Assembly (NCBI RefSeq): GCF_016616235.1
Contig: NZ_CP067100.1
Location: forward strand, 6,259,001-6,323,000
From: Bradyrhizobium diazoefficiens
GTDB lineage: Bacteria > Pseudomonadota > Alphaproteobacteria > Rhizobiales > Xanthobacteraceae
Length of the DNA stretch: 64,000 nucleotides
Direction: 5' to 3'
In this document: positions 33,950 to 43,929 of the stretch, one piece after another
Layout: each line of letters opens with the position of its first letter
Position numbering within the stretch: the stretch's first letter is position 1
Translations under genes and position numbers: made by a program
Notes under the pieces: model-generated
What the model was told of the DNA's origin: nothing
Seen by the model: only the letters and a program-made list of their open reading frames with translations
Databases searched by the model: none

Positions 33950-34873
33950 TCAGACCTTGAAAATGGTTGGCTGGACTTGCTTCAAACCTGGCACTGCACT
34001 GTGAATCATCGATTCCGAATGCCCGACCAGGAGATAGCCGCCGGACCGCAAATGGCTACACAATTGCTCGATTACCTTGCGCTGCGTCTCGCGCTCGAAA
34101 TAGATCAGGACATTGCGGCAGAAGATGATGTCGACGTCGCGGTCGACCGGATAGGACGCATCCATGAGGTTCATCCGCATGAAATGCGTCATGCGCCGCA
34201 GCTCGGGCACCACCCGCACCTCATCCCGCGACTTGTCGCGGGACGACAGGAAATACCGCTTCACGAAGTTTTCCGGCACCGGGGCGAGCACGTCGCGGGT
34301 GTAGATCGCGGTCTTGGCGAGGCGCAGCACCGCCGTCGAAATGTCGGTCCCGAGGATGCGGTACTGAAAACGCGATCCGTTCCGCGTCATGTCGTCCAGC
34401 ACCATGGCGGTGGTGTAGGCTTCCATGCCGGTCGAGCTCGCTGAGCTCCAGATCTTCAGGTTCGCGTTCTTGCGCCCGTGCGACTTGAGCAGCGCGGGGA
34501 TTGCAACGTCGCGCATGAAGGTGAAGTGCTGCGGTTCGCGGAAGAAGTCGGTCTTGTTGGTCGTCACCACATCGATGAGATGAGTGAGCTCGGTGTTGAA
34601 ATGCTCGGCATCGAACAGGTTCTCGACATATTCGTTGAGGTCGGAGAAGTTCAGCGCCCGCACGCGCTTGTGCAGCCGTCCCTCCAGCATCAGCCGCTTG
34701 CCCTGCGGCAGCTTGATGCCGACCTGGCCCTCGATCAGTTCGGCGATGGTCCGGAAGTGACGGTCCGACAGATGGACGGCCGTGTCCTGCACGGCGGGCA
34801 TCATCGCTGCATGCCCCCAGCCGGAATGGTCGCCGCCTGCGCTGGATATCGGGCCGAACAGGCCATCTTGCAT
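33950..34873 (-). CDS. cheR: CheR, chemoreceptor methyltransferase
   Basis: 307 residues from ATG 34873; ATG 34804 is an alternative that would shorten the unusual N-terminus. The small helical domain has [20 protein letters not shown], followed by [16 protein letters not shown]. The SAM-binding region reads [16 protein letters not shown] (usual form SAASTGEEPYS), then [11 protein letters not shown] and [14 protein letters not shown]. It methylates receptor glutamates using S-adenosylmethionine. It lies between an mcp gene and cheB. Confidence 0.96.
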   Translation of the reverse strand: MQDGLFGPISSAGGDHSGWGHAAMMPAVQDTAVHLSDRHFRTIAELIEGQVGIKLPQGKRLMLEGRLHKRVRALNFSDLNEYVENLFDAEHFNTELTHLIDVVTTNKTDFFREPQHFTFMRDVAIPALLKSHGRKNANLKIWSSASSTGMEAYTTAMVLDDMTRNGSRFQYRILGTDISTAVLRLAKTAIYTRDVLAPVPENFVKRYFLSSRDKSRDEVRVVPELRRMTHFMRMNLMDASYPVDRDVDIIFCRNVLIYFERETQRKVIEQLCSHLRSGGYLLVGHSESMIHSAVPGLKQVQPTIFKV

Positions 34874-34947
34874 CCTGAGTGTTTACGCAATTGCTGAAAC
34901 CGGATCGACCCACCGGTGAAGGGCGGGCCGATCCCTTAAAACGGGTC

Positions 34948-36762
34948 TTAGCGCTGGAAGTCGGCGTCCCGATCGTCCTCGCCCTCGTTCATGTCGAAAG
35001 CAAAGCCGCCGCCACCGGCCACCTTCATCGCGCGCGCCGGCTTAACCTGCGGCTTCCTGGCCGGACGCTCGACGGCCGCCATGGTGGCCGCCTTGGCGCG
35101 GAGCTGATTGACCGCCCGGTCGATTGGCGCCGGAGCCTGGCTCTTTGCGCCGTGGTCGATGCGGAAATAGGCGATGGTCGACTGGAGCTGCTCGGCCTGC
35201 GAGGCCAGTTCCTCGGACGTCGAGGACACCTGCTCGGAGGCGCTGGCGTTCTGCTGGCCGACCTTGTCGAGCTGCTGGATCGCCTGATTGATCTGCGCCG
35301 AGCCGACGTCCTGCTCGCGGCAAGCCGCGGTGATCTCCTCGACGAGCTCTGCCGTCCGTTTGATGTCGGGGACGAGCTTGGACAGCATCGAGCCGGCCTC
35401 CTGCGCCACCTTGACCGTCTCGGCCGAGAGCGTTCCGATCTCGGCCGCAGCCGCCTGGCTGCGCTCGGCGAGCTTGCGCACTTCGGAGGCGACCACCGCA
35501 AAGCCCTTGCCATGCTCGCCGGCGCGCGCAGCCTCGACCGCGGCGTTGAGCGCGAGCAGGTCGGTTTGACGCGCGATCTCCTGGACGATGGTGATCTTCT
35601 CGGCGATGGTCTGCATCGCGTTGACGGCACGTCCGACCGCGGCACCGCTGGCTTCGGCGTCCTTGGCCGACTGCGCTGCGATCTTCTCGGTCTGATTGGC
35701 GTTGTCGGCGTTCTGCTTCACGTTCGAAGCCATCTCCTCCATCGAGGAGGAGGCTTCCTCGGCGGACGATGCCTGCTCGGTCGCGCCCTGCGAGAGCTGC
35801 TCGGCGCTGGCGGAGAGCTCCTGGCTGCCGGCCGAGACGTTCTGCGCAGCGGTCAGGGCTTCCGACACGATCTGCCGGAGCTTTTCCACCATGCGCTCGA
35901 GCGCGAGACCCAGCGTGTCCTTGTCCGACAGCGGCTTGGCTTCGACCGTCAGATTGCCTTGCGATATCTCATTCGCGACGGCCGCGGTCTTGTTGAGGTT
36001 GACGGTCATCGCGTTCAGGGATTTCACGAGATCGCCGATCTCGTCGTTGCTGGAAGCATCGATCTTCTGGCTGAGATCACCGATCGCCACAGCATCCGCC
36101 AGCCCGACGGCCTTGGCGAGGGACCGGCTGATGCTGATCGAAATCCAGACTGCGCTGATCGCGGCAACGATGAGGGAGACGACAACGAGGACGATGAGAA
36201 TCAACTGGGCGCGACGGCTGTCTTCACTGGACTGCACAGCCTGCTCGGCCATCTGCCTCTTCGTGTTCGTGACATAGGCTCCCATCGCCTCCGTCGCATC
36301 CGCGACCACCTTGCGCCCGTCACCCATCGAGCGCTCCGTCGCCTTGGCCTTGTCCGTCTTTGCCAGCCTGATCGTCTCTTCCTGGTAGACGTTCATCCTG
36401 GCGTAGGCGCTCGCAAAGTTGTCGAGCAGTTTCTTGCCACCTTCGCTGGCGAGCGCATAGACCTCGTCCTTGATCTTCGTCGCGTCCTCGCGGAGCTTGG
36501 CTGCGTTCAACGCGAATTCATCGGCTTCGCTTGGCGTTCCCAGGATTGCGTTTTTTTCCGCCCTGAGCTGCCGCCAAATGATATTTTCGACTTCGGCTGC
36601 CTTCTCCATCCGCTTGGCGCGAAGCACCATGGACTCTGCGGTCGCGGCCATGTCGGCCAACTTCATGTAGCTTACAGCGCCTGCCACGATGAACAGAAGG
36701 ATGACGACGCCGAAGGCGCCGGCGAGCTTGGCTTTGACGGTGAATCTCATGATCAATCTCAT
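34948..36762 (-). CDS. Methyl-accepting chemotaxis protein, four-helix-bundle sensor, two HAMPs
   Basis: 604 residues from ATG 36762; ATG 36750 aligns with the start of its neighbour. TM1 (about 15-32) and TM2 (about 186-208) bracket a helical periplasmic domain ([20 protein letters not shown] and following) of the 4HB_MCP type. A HAMP region follows, then a second HAMP-like stretch ([20 protein letters not shown]) absent from the paralogue at 37357. The signalling tip [20 protein letters not shown] is intact. The C-terminus lacks a CheR-binding pentapeptide. It responds to an unknown signal and works with the adjacent CheW, CheA and CheR. Confidence 0.95.
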   Translation of the reverse strand: MRLIMRFTVKAKLAGAFGVVILLFIVAGAVSYMKLADMAATAESMVLRAKRMEKAAEVENIIWRQLRAEKNAILGTPSEADEFALNAAKLREDATKIKDEVYALASEGGKKLLDNFASAYARMNVYQEETIRLAKTDKAKATERSMGDGRKVVADATEAMGAYVTNTKRQMAEQAVQSSEDSRRAQLILIVLVVVSLIVAAISAVWISISISRSLAKAVGLADAVAIGDLSQKIDASSNDEIGDLVKSLNAMTVNLNKTAAVANEISQGNLTVEAKPLSDKDTLGLALERMVEKLRQIVSEALTAAQNVSAGSQELSASAEQLSQGATEQASSAEEASSSMEEMASNVKQNADNANQTEKIAAQSAKDAEASGAAVGRAVNAMQTIAEKITIVQEIARQTDLLALNAAVEAARAGEHGKGFAVVASEVRKLAERSQAAAAEIGTLSAETVKVAQEAGSMLSKLVPDIKRTAELVEEITAACREQDVGSAQINQAIQQLDKVGQQNASASEQVSSTSEELASQAEQLQSTIAYFRIDHGAKSQAPAPIDRAVNQLRAKAATMAAVERPARKPQVKPARAMKVAGGGGFAFDMNEGEDDRDADFQR

Positions 36763-36809
36763 CGGTTCAAATTGGGATTTCTACTCGGCAACGCTTTACG
36801 CTTCTCAAT

Positions 36810-37292
36810 TCACGCGGCGCGAGATGCATCGGCTTCGCGCCCTTCCGGGATCTCGTCATGCGCCATCAGCTTGGCGAGATCGAAGATGATGACAAACTTC
36901 TCGCCCTTGCGCCCGATGCCGGCCGCATAGTCGGACTGCCATTTGCCACCGACTTCGGGAATCGGCTCGATCGCCTGCTCGTCGATGTCGGTGACCTCGA
37001 ACACGCAATCGGCGACGAAGCCGACGCCGACCAGGCGGCTCTTCATCGGCACGTCGAGGATGATGATGCGGGTGGCCTCGGTCGCCGCCACGGCCGGCAG
37101 GCCGAGCTTGGTTCGGAGATCGACGATCGGATAGCCGCTGCCACGGACGTCGATCATGCCGAGCAGAAAATTCGGCGCGTGCGGCAGGCGCGAGATCGGC
37201 CGCATGTCGAGAATTTCACGGACATTGCGGATGCTGATGCCGAACGTCTCGCCGGCGAGCCCGAGCGTCAGATATTGCGAGGTTGCGGCCAT
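36810..37292 (-). CDS. cheW: CheW adaptor (first copy)
   Basis: 160 residues. The CheW fold is recognisable from LTLGLAGETFGISIRNVREI, LLGMIDVRGSGYPIVDLRTK and DVPMKSRLVGVGFVADCVFE. It couples receptors to CheA. It lies between the two mcp genes, giving each receptor gene its own CheW upstream. The chain ends at EGREADASRAA, a little longer than typical. Confidence 0.95.
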   Translation of the reverse strand: MAATSQYLTLGLAGETFGISIRNVREILDMRPISRLPHAPNFLLGMIDVRGSGYPIVDLRTKLGLPAVAATEATRIIILDVPMKSRLVGVGFVADCVFEVTDIDEQAIEPIPEVGGKWQSDYAAGIGRKGEKFVIIFDLAKLMAHDEIPEGREADASRAA

Positions 37293-37356
37293 GGTGCAGT
37301 CCAGGGATCCCAGGTTTCACGAATGAGCGGTCCGGCTACGCGGCCGGACCGGCAGA

Positions 37357-39048
37357 TCAGCGTTGGAACTCGGCGTCGCGGTCGTCTTCGCCGTCATGCA
37401 TATCGAAGGCGAAACCGCCACCGCCGGCGACTTTCATCGCGCGGGCCGGCTTGCGGACAGGCGCGGGCTTTTTCGCGCCCCGATCTGCGGCCGCCATGGT
37501 GGCCGCCTTGGCGCGGAGCTGATTGACCGCCCGATCGATCGGCGCGGCCGCGTGGCCCTTTCCGCCCTGCTCGATGCGGAAGAACGAGATCGTCGATTGG
37601 AGCTGCTCAGCCTGCGAGGCGAGCTCCTCGGAGGTCGAGGACACCTGCTCGGACGCACTGGCGTTCTGCTGGCCGACCTTGTCGAGCTGCTGGATCGCCT
37701 GGTTGATCTGCGCCGAACCGACGTCCTGCTCGCGGCAGGCCGCGGTGATCTCCTGGACCAGCTCGGCGGTCTTCTTGATGTCGGGGACGAGCTTGGAGAG
37801 CATATCGCCGGCTTCCTGCGCGACCTTGACAGTTTCCGTCGACAGCGTGCCGATATCCGCCGCAGCCGCCTGGCTGCGTTCCGCGAGCTTGCGCACTTCG
37901 GACGCAACGACCGCAAAGCCCTTGCCGTGCTCGCCGGCGCGCGCGGCCTCGACCGCGGCATTGAGCGCGAGCAGGTCGGTCTGGCGCGCGATCTCCTGCA
38001 CGATGGTGATCTTCTCGGCGATGGTCTGCATCGCGTTGACGGCGCGGCCTACGGCGACGCCGGTGGCTTCCGCATCCTTGGCCGACTGCGCCGCGATCTT
38101 CTCGGTCTGGTTCGCATTGTCGGCGTTCTGCTTCACGTTCGAGGCCATCTCCTCCATCGAGGAGGACGCTTCCTCAGCGGACGATGCCTGCTCGGTCGCG
38201 CCCTGCGAGAGCTGCTCAGCGCTGGCGGACAGCTCCTGGCTGCCGGCCGAGACGTTCTGGGCGGCAGTCAGCGCCTCCTGAACGATCTGCTGGAGCTTCT
38301 CGACCATTGCATTCAGCGATTTGATGAGATCGCCGACCTCGTCGTTGCTGGCAGAGGGAATGGTCTGGCTGAGATCGCCGGCAGCGACTGCGCCTGCGAG
38401 ACCGACCGCACGCGCCAGCGAACGGCTGATGCTGATCGAGATCCAGAGTGCCGCGGCAATGGCCACGGCAAGCGAGACTCCGATCAGCGTCATCAGCATG
38501 AGTTGCGCCTGGTGGCCTTCCATCTTTGACTCGACCGCCTGCTCCGCCATCTGCTTTTTCGTGTTGACGACATAGGCGCCCATCGTTTCCATCGCATCGG
38601 CGACGACCTTGCGGCCTTCTCCCATCGAGCGTTCTGTCGCCTTGGCCTTGTCGGTCTTGCCCAGCCTGATCGTCTCTTCCTGGTAGGCATTCATCTTGGC
38701 ATAGGCCACAACGAAGCTGTCGAGGAGCTTCTTGCCGGCTTCGCTCGCCAGCGCATAAACCTCGTCCTTGGTCTTTGTCGCATCTTCGCGAAGCTTGACT
38801 GCATCGGCGGCGAACTGTTCTGCCTGGGCTTCCGTGCCGAGAATGGAGTTTTTCTCTGCACGAAGCTGAAGCAGGATGTCCTTCTCGATCTGCATCGCTT
38901 TCTCCATCCGGGTTGCGCGCAGCACCATGCTGTCTGCGGTGGCCATCATGTCGCCGAGCTTCATGTAAGCCACACCGCCCGCAAGCGCGGACAGGACGAT
39001 GACCAGGCCGAACGCGCTGGCAAGCTTTGCCTTGACCGTAAATCTCAT
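37357..39048 (-). CDS. Methyl-accepting chemotaxis protein, near-copy with one HAMP
   Basis: 563 residues from ATG 39048, preceded by GAGGGG. The cytoplasmic half is almost identical to that of the receptor at 34948, from [20 protein letters not shown] to the C-terminus, including the tip [20 protein letters not shown]. The periplasmic part is similar but clearly diverged. Compared with the neighbour, 39 residues between LNAM and VEKL are missing, which removes the second HAMP-like segment. Both MCPs probably derive from a tandem duplication that included cheW. Confidence 0.95.
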   Translation of the reverse strand: MRFTVKAKLASAFGLVIVLSALAGGVAYMKLGDMMATADSMVLRATRMEKAMQIEKDILLQLRAEKNSILGTEAQAEQFAADAVKLREDATKTKDEVYALASEAGKKLLDSFVVAYAKMNAYQEETIRLGKTDKAKATERSMGEGRKVVADAMETMGAYVVNTKKQMAEQAVESKMEGHQAQLMLMTLIGVSLAVAIAAALWISISISRSLARAVGLAGAVAAGDLSQTIPSASNDEVGDLIKSLNAMVEKLQQIVQEALTAAQNVSAGSQELSASAEQLSQGATEQASSAEEASSSMEEMASNVKQNADNANQTEKIAAQSAKDAEATGVAVGRAVNAMQTIAEKITIVQEIARQTDLLALNAAVEAARAGEHGKGFAVVASEVRKLAERSQAAAADIGTLSTETVKVAQEAGDMLSKLVPDIKKTAELVQEITAACREQDVGSAQINQAIQQLDKVGQQNASASEQVSSTSEELASQAEQLQSTISFFRIEQGGKGHAAAPIDRAVNQLRAKAATMAAADRGAKKPAPVRKPARAMKVAGGGGFAFDMHDGEDDRDAEFQR

Positions 39049-39085
39049 CTTCAGCCCCTCCCGATCTCGCCCCCGAGACCTGCTC

Positions 39086-39550
39086 TCAATTCAGAATGCG
39101 TTCCATGTTGGGAACGATGACGAACTCTTCACGCCATTTGGCGATGAAACGAATGAATTCAGGCTTCCAGTGCATGCCGACGCGCGGCGTCTGCTGCACG
39201 TCGGTCTGCGAAATCTCGGTGACCTCGTAGACCTTGTCGGCGGTGACGCCGACAAGCACCGGCTCGCCGTCGAGCGTGAGCTCGATCACGACGATGCGCG
39301 TGTCGGCCGAGTTATCGAGCTGCGGCATGCCGAAACGGATGCGTAGGTCGGCGAGCGGAATGACGTTGCCGCGCACGTTGATCACGCTGGGAACGAAGGC
39401 CCGCGCGCCGGCGACCTTGGTCACCGGCACGGGATCGATGATCTCGCGCACGAGACCGGCATCGAGGGCGAACTTCTCCTCGCCGAGGCCGATCATCACG
39501 ACCTGCATCGCGTCCGTCTGGTGCTCGCCGGCTTGCCCCTCGTTCATCAC
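39086..39550 (-). CDS. cheW: CheW adaptor (second copy)
   Basis: 154 residues; GTG 39550 overlaps the cheA stop as GTGA, and ATG 39547 is the next codon. CheW segments [39 protein letters not shown] and [15 protein letters not shown] are present. It bridges CheA and receptors. The overlap with cheA indicates balanced synthesis with the kinase. Confidence 0.95.
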   Translation of the reverse strand: MMNEGQAGEHQTDAMQVVMIGLGEEKFALDAGLVREIIDPVPVTKVAGARAFVPSVINVRGNVIPLADLRIRFGMPQLDNSADTRIVVIELTLDGEPVLVGVTADKVYEVTEISQTDVQQTPRVGMHWKPEFIRFIAKWREEFVIVPNMERILN

Positions 39551-41643
39551 GCCGCCTCGTTGATGTGCTGCTTCTCGACCTTCGATTGTGCCAGCGTGAC
39601 GAGCTGGGCGACGTCGAGGATCAGCGCCGCCGTGCCGTCACCCAAAATCGTCGCGCCGGAGAAGATCGTGACGTCGGAATGCAGCTTGGAGAGCGACTTG
39701 ATCACGGTCTGGTGGTTGCCGATGATCTGGTCGGCGACGAGGCCGACGTGGGTCTCGCCGGTCGAGATGATGATCGTCTTCTGGTGCCGGTCGGGTGTAC
39801 CCGAAGCGGCCATGATCTCGCGCAAGCGCAGGAACGGGACGAGGTTGCCGCGGACGTTGAGGAAGTTGCGGCCGCGCGAGCGCTCGTCCTCGGCGGTCAG
39901 CTCGATGCATTCCTCCACCGCCGACAGCGGGATGATGTAGCGGCCTTCGCCGACGCGGATCAGGAGGCCTTCAATGATCGCGAGCGTCAGCGGCAGGCGC
40001 AGCGTCACCGTCGTGCCCTGGCCGGGCCTGGTCGACAGGTCGATCGAGCCGCGCATGTTCTCGATGGTGCGCTTGACCACGTCCATGCCGACGCCGCGGC
40101 CCGACAGTGCCGAGATGGTCTGCGCGGTCGAGAAGCCCGGGTGGAACAGGAACTGGTGGATTTCGTGGTCGGTCAGCACGGCGCCCGCGGCGATCAGGCC
40201 CTGCTCTTCCGCTTTCGCGCGGATGCGCGCGGTGTTGAGGCCGCCGCCATTGTCCTTCACGGTCACGAGCACCTGCGCGCCGGAATGGACGGCCGCGAGC
40301 TCGATCCGACCCTGCTCGGTCTTGCCGTTGGCAGCGCGGGTCGCGGTGTCCTCGATGCCGTGGTCGATCGCGTTGCGGATCAGATGCACCAGCGGATCGG
40401 CCAGGCACTCGATCATGGTCTTGTCGAGCTCGGTATCCTCGCCGGTCGTGACGAATTCGACCGGCTTCGACAGGTCACGCGACAGATCATGAACGAGGCG
40501 GCGGAAGCGGCCGAACAGCGAGCCGATCGGCACCATGCGCGCGCCCATCGTGGTGTCGCGCAAGGAGGAGGCCAGGCGCTCGATCTCCTCGGCGATCATC
40601 TTGATCGAGAGGTCCGAGCCGGAGGAGGCGAGCTGCGTCAGCCGCGCCTGGGCGATGACGAGCTCGCCGACCCGGTCCATCAACTCGTCGAGACGCTCGG
40701 CCTGGACGCGGACGGTGGCGATGCCGCGATCCTGCTTGGATTCGAGCTTCGCTTCCGGTTTCGTCTCAGGCTTTGCTTCAGGCTTTACTTCAGGTTTGGG
40801 CTCCGCCTTTGCGACGGACTGCGCGGCGACGGGCTCAGCAATCGGCTCGACCGCCGGCGCGATCATCCCGACCACCGGAGCCGACTCCTCGTCGAGGAGC
40901 TGGAACAGCGGTAGCGGCGCGGGCGTCTCGACATGCGCGAGCGGCGAGACCGTCAGCTTCATCTCGTCGGAGACGAACATGAAGACGTCGTCGATCGCGT
41001 CCTTGTCGCAGGCGGCGTGCAGCTTGACGTCCCACTTCAGATAGCAGTCTTCCGGCTCCATCTCGTCGAGGAACGGGATGCCGTCGGTGACGGGCACGAC
41101 GAAGCATGGGCCGAGCTTGCAGAGGTCTTCCAGCAGGTCGAGCGGGTTGGAGCCGTTGCGCAGGATGTGGGATTCGAATTCCAGATAGAGATGCCAGCCG
41201 GCCTGCTTGCTCTCGGTCGGCGCTAACGGCGGCGCTTCCGCGATCTCGGCGACTTGAGCGGCAGGTTGGTCGGACGAGACGAAGCGCTTGAGGTCGTCGA
41301 GGATGGCTTCGCCGATGATGTCGTCGGTCGACTGCGGGTCCTCGATCAGCGCGCGGATATAGTCCTTGGCGGCGAGCGCGACCGAGATCAGCTCCTGGGT
41401 CGGCTTGATCTCGCCCTTGCGGACGCGGTCGAAGGCGGTCTCGAATTCGTGGGTGAAGGAGGCGACCTTGTCGAAGCCGAACATCGCGCCCGAACCCTTG
41501 ATCGTGTGCAGGGCGCGGAAGGCGGAATCGACCAGCTCGCGGTCGTCGGGACGCTGGCCGAGGTCGAGCAGGGCCCCTTCCAGGACCTCGAACAGCTCGC
41601 TGGCTTCCTGGCGGAAGACCTCGGTCGGGTCCATCACGTTCAT
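39547..41643 (-). CDS. cheA: CheA, chemotaxis histidine kinase
   Basis: 698 residues from ATG 41643, which overlaps the cheY stop as ATGA. The Hpt domain carries His46 in RALHTIKGSGAMFG. A second domain (about 145-235) with WHLYLEFESHILRNGSNP and LKLGP-like turns recalls an extra domain seen in some gliding-type CheA proteins. A linker of repeated KPE units follows. The kinase core has LVHLIRNAIDHGIED, DNGGGL and GRGVGMDVVK boxes, then a C-terminal CheW-like domain. It phosphorylates the CheY encoded upstream. Confidence 0.96.
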   Translation of the reverse strand: MNVMDPTEVFRQEASELFEVLEGALLDLGQRPDDRELVDSAFRALHTIKGSGAMFGFDKVASFTHEFETAFDRVRKGEIKPTQELISVALAAKDYIRALIEDPQSTDDIIGEAILDDLKRFVSSDQPAAQVAEIAEAPPLAPTESKQAGWHLYLEFESHILRNGSNPLDLLEDLCKLGPCFVVPVTDGIPFLDEMEPEDCYLKWDVKLHAACDKDAIDDVFMFVSDEMKLTVSPLAHVETPAPLPLFQLLDEESAPVVGMIAPAVEPIAEPVAAQSVAKAEPKPEVKPEAKPETKPEAKLESKQDRGIATVRVQAERLDELMDRVGELVIAQARLTQLASSGSDLSIKMIAEEIERLASSLRDTTMGARMVPIGSLFGRFRRLVHDLSRDLSKPVEFVTTGEDTELDKTMIECLADPLVHLIRNAIDHGIEDTATRAANGKTEQGRIELAAVHSGAQVLVTVKDNGGGLNTARIRAKAEEQGLIAAGAVLTDHEIHQFLFHPGFSTAQTISALSGRGVGMDVVKRTIENMRGSIDLSTRPGQGTTVTLRLPLTLAIIEGLLIRVGEGRYIIPLSAVEECIELTAEDERSRGRNFLNVRGNLVPFLRLREIMAASGTPDRHQKTIIISTGETHVGLVADQIIGNHQTVIKSLSKLHSDVTIFSGATILGDGTAALILDVAQLVTLAQSKVEKQHINEAA

Positions 41644-42005
41644 GCGCGCACCAGCTTGCCGACGACTGCGAGCAACTGCTCGGGCTTGAAGGGTTTTGTG
41701 ATCCACCCCGTGGCGCCGGCGCTCTTGGCTTCCTGCTTCACCGTGTCGTTGGATTCGGTGGTCAGGAACACGATCGGCATGCCGACCGCGCTCGGCAGCT
41801 TGCGCAGCGCCCGGATCAGCTCCAGCCCATTCATGACAGGCATATTAAGGTCGGTGATCACGAGGTCGAGCTTGCCGGCCTGCGCCTTGGCAAGCCCTTG
41901 CGCGCCGTCGCCGGCCTCGATCACGTTGTGACCGGCCGGCTCGAGCACGACCTTGATCATCTGCCGGATGCTGGGCGAATCGTCGACCGTGAGAATCGTG
42001 GCCAT
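41640..42005 (-). CDS. cheY: CheY-type single-domain response regulator
   Basis: 121 residues. Asp8, Asp9 and the acceptor Asp52 (ITDLNMPVMNG) with Thr82/83 and Lys104 (ITKPFKPE) complete the receiver site. Its ATG overlaps the STAS stop as TGATG. The KPF-KPEQL ending resembles CheY proteins of pilus or alternative chemosensory systems more than flagellar CheY. The output is unknown. Confidence 0.93.
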   Translation of the reverse strand: MATILTVDDSPSIRQMIKVVLEPAGHNVIEAGDGAQGLAKAQAGKLDLVITDLNMPVMNGLELIRALRKLPSAVGMPIVFLTTESNDTVKQEAKSAGATGWITKPFKPEQLLAVVGKLVRA

Positions 42006-42328
42006 CAGGTGCCATCTTTCTTTTGCGGGAAATGCTGATCAATCATCGCCTCGCTGGAAAAGCCGGCGCGGCGAAGGGTGTTGCGCAAGGATTGGGAGAA
42101 TGATGTGAGCACCACCGGACGGCCCTGCGCTTCGCCGGTCTTGGCGGTCGACAGCAGCAGCTGGATCGAGGTCACGTCGGCCTTGTCGACGCTGGAGCAG
42201 TCGATCTCGAGCCGGTCCTGGCGGCCGAAAGCCTCGCGGATCAGGTCATAGACGTTGCGGATCGCAGCGATGCTGCAATCCGCGGGCAGCCGTAGGGACC
42301 ACTTCGGCTCGGTGACATCAGACGACAT
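42005..42328 (-). CDS. STAS-domain protein, first gene of the chemosensory operon
   Basis: 107 residues with the STAS pattern: LRLPADCSIAAIRNVYDLI, RLEIDCSSVDKADVTSIQLL (Thr and Ser at the position where anti-anti-sigma factors are phosphorylated), and GRPVVLTSFSQSLRNTLRRA. STAS proteins transmit phosphorylation-dependent signals to partner switches. Placed at the head of a che operon it could be a partner of CheA or CheY. GGGGG lies just before the start, and a hairpin lies upstream. Confidence 0.88.
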   Translation of the reverse strand: MSSDVTEPKWSLRLPADCSIAAIRNVYDLIREAFGRQDRLEIDCSSVDKADVTSIQLLLSTAKTGEAQGRPVVLTSFSQSLRNTLRRAGFSSEAMIDQHFPQKKDGT

Positions 42329-42347
42329 TCGTCCCCCAAATTTCCCC

Positions 42348-42379
42348 CGGGATTCGCTGCACGCATCGCGCGAATCCCG
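42348..42379 (-). promoter_or_regulatory. Hairpin in the leader of the chemosensory operon
   Basis: CGGGATTCGC (42348-42357) is perfectly complementary to GCGAATCCCG (42370-42379). It lies 19 bases upstream of the STAS start codon, next to the GGGGG ribosome-binding site. It could control translation or act as an operator; inference only. Confidence 0.45.
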
Positions 42380-42610
42380 CGCGACGACTATTCGGTGCGG
42401 AGAGTGTTCAAACCCCTAATGGGCACCCCCGTACAACTACGGGTAACAAACCAAAAAACTTCGCGTAGACATGCAGGGGCGCATGCCCCGCCCAAACCTC
42501 ATGCGTTCTGCGCAGACTTCAGTGATGCCGGTGAAACGTTTGCTCCACGTTAAATCGCAAAGGCTATGTGTCGAGGTCACGCTTCGCCATCCGAACGAGC
42601 CCGGCCGCCG

Positions 42611-43753
42611 ATGCTGACCCAAGCGCTCCTGGTTGATGACAGCCGCTCTGTCCTCAACTTCCTGAAACGTCACATCGAAGCCGAAGGTCTGGTCGAGGCC
42701 ACGACCTTCCTCGATCCCGTGGAAGCGTTGGCCTGCGCGCGCGAGCGCGTCTTCGACCTGGTGCTGGTCGACTACGAGATGCCGCATATGGACGGCATCA
42801 GCTTCATCCGCGCCTTGCGCAGCCTGCCCGGCTGCGCCGACATCCCGATCGCGATGATCACCTCACGACAGACCGATGACGTCAAGATGGAAGCGCTGCA
42901 GGCCGGTGCAACCGATTTCCTGCCCAAGGCACCGCAGAGCGTCGAGATGACGGTACGCCTGCGGAATTTGATTCAGCTTGGTGCAGCCGTACGCAAGCTC
43001 AACGACCGTGCCGCGCATCTGGCCAGCGAAGTCGCGGCTGCGACGCGAAAGCTCGGCGAGCGCGAGGAGGAGATCATCCTGCGGCTCGCGCTGGCGGTCG
43101 AGTACCGCGACAACGACACCGGCGAGCACACGCTGCGGGTCGCCCGCTACAGCCGCATCATCGCCGAGCAGCTCGGCTTGCCGGCCCGTCTCTGCCGCGA
43201 CATCTATCTGGCCGCGCCGCTGCACGACGTCGGCAAGGTCGCCATTCCCGATAACATCCTGCTCAAGCCCGGCAAGCTGACCGACGAGGAGATGGCGGTG
43301 ATCCGCACCCATGCCACGATCGGCGAAAGGATCCTGGCGGATTCCAGCTGCGAGCTGATCCAGCTCGGTGCGCAAATTGCCGCAGGCCATCATGAGCGCT
43401 GGGACGGCGCGGGCTATCCGAGCGGCCTTCGGGCGAACGAGATCCCGGTCGCCGCGCGCGTCGTCGCGGTCGCGGACGTCTTCGACGCCCTGACGACGCG
43501 GCGGCCGTATAAGGAGCCGATGCCGCTCGAGGCGGCGCGCAACTATCTGGTCGAACTCCAGGGCCGCCAATTCGACCCGGCCTGCGTCGAGGCCTTCCTG
43601 TCGCGCTGGGACGAGGTTGTCGAGATCGCCACCGGGCGGCAAGCGACGCCATATCAGACGACCGAGGCGACGCTCGTTCCCAATATGACGCTCGTTCCCA
43701 ATATAGAGAGTGCAGCCGAGGACCGCTCGGCTGGGCACGTCCCGGCGGCCTGA
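42611..43753 (+). CDS. Response regulator with HD-GYP c-di-GMP phosphodiesterase output
   Basis: 380 residues from ATG 42611. The receiver domain has Asp9, Asp10, acceptor Asp54 in VLVDYEMPHMDG and Lys106. A coiled-coil linker (about 125-155) precedes the HD-GYP domain: EHTLRVARYSR, LHDVGKVAIPD with His205/Asp206, GHHERWDGAGYP with GYP at 268-270, and VADVFDALTTRRPYK. HD-GYP proteins break down c-di-GMP. It is divergent from the chemosensory operon and likely takes phosphoryl groups from its CheA or another kinase. The C-terminus carries a duplicated TLVPN motif. Confidence 0.93.
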   Translation: MLTQALLVDDSRSVLNFLKRHIEAEGLVEATTFLDPVEALACARERVFDLVLVDYEMPHMDGISFIRALRSLPGCADIPIAMITSRQTDDVKMEALQAGATDFLPKAPQSVEMTVRLRNLIQLGAAVRKLNDRAAHLASEVAAATRKLGEREEEIILRLALAVEYRDNDTGEHTLRVARYSRIIAEQLGLPARLCRDIYLAAPLHDVGKVAIPDNILLKPGKLTDEEMAVIRTHATIGERILADSSCELIQLGAQIAAGHHERWDGAGYPSGLRANEIPVAARVVAVADVFDALTTRRPYKEPMPLEAARNYLVELQGRQFDPACVEAFLSRWDEVVEIATGRQATPYQTTEATLVPNMTLVPNIESAAEDRSAGHVPAA

Positions 43754-43929
43754 CATGATCCATTCGGCCAACAGCTTGCCGCGGCCGCGTTTTCTCCCGT
43801 CGCCGGTTTGAACCTGTTCCTGCTAAGGTGGCACCAACAACCAAAAGTGATTCTGGTCACACTTGCCTGGGCGCGCCGCTGCTAAGCATCGGACCAGGGC
43901 CGGGACCGGTCATACATCGGTCGAACTGG

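Noticed and set aside
34879..36930. 683-codon rightward frame, with a similar one at 37363-38529
   Set aside because: Both are antisense to the two mcp genes; they resemble each other only because the mcp genes do.
39565..40914. 449-codon rightward frame
   Set aside because: Antisense to cheA.
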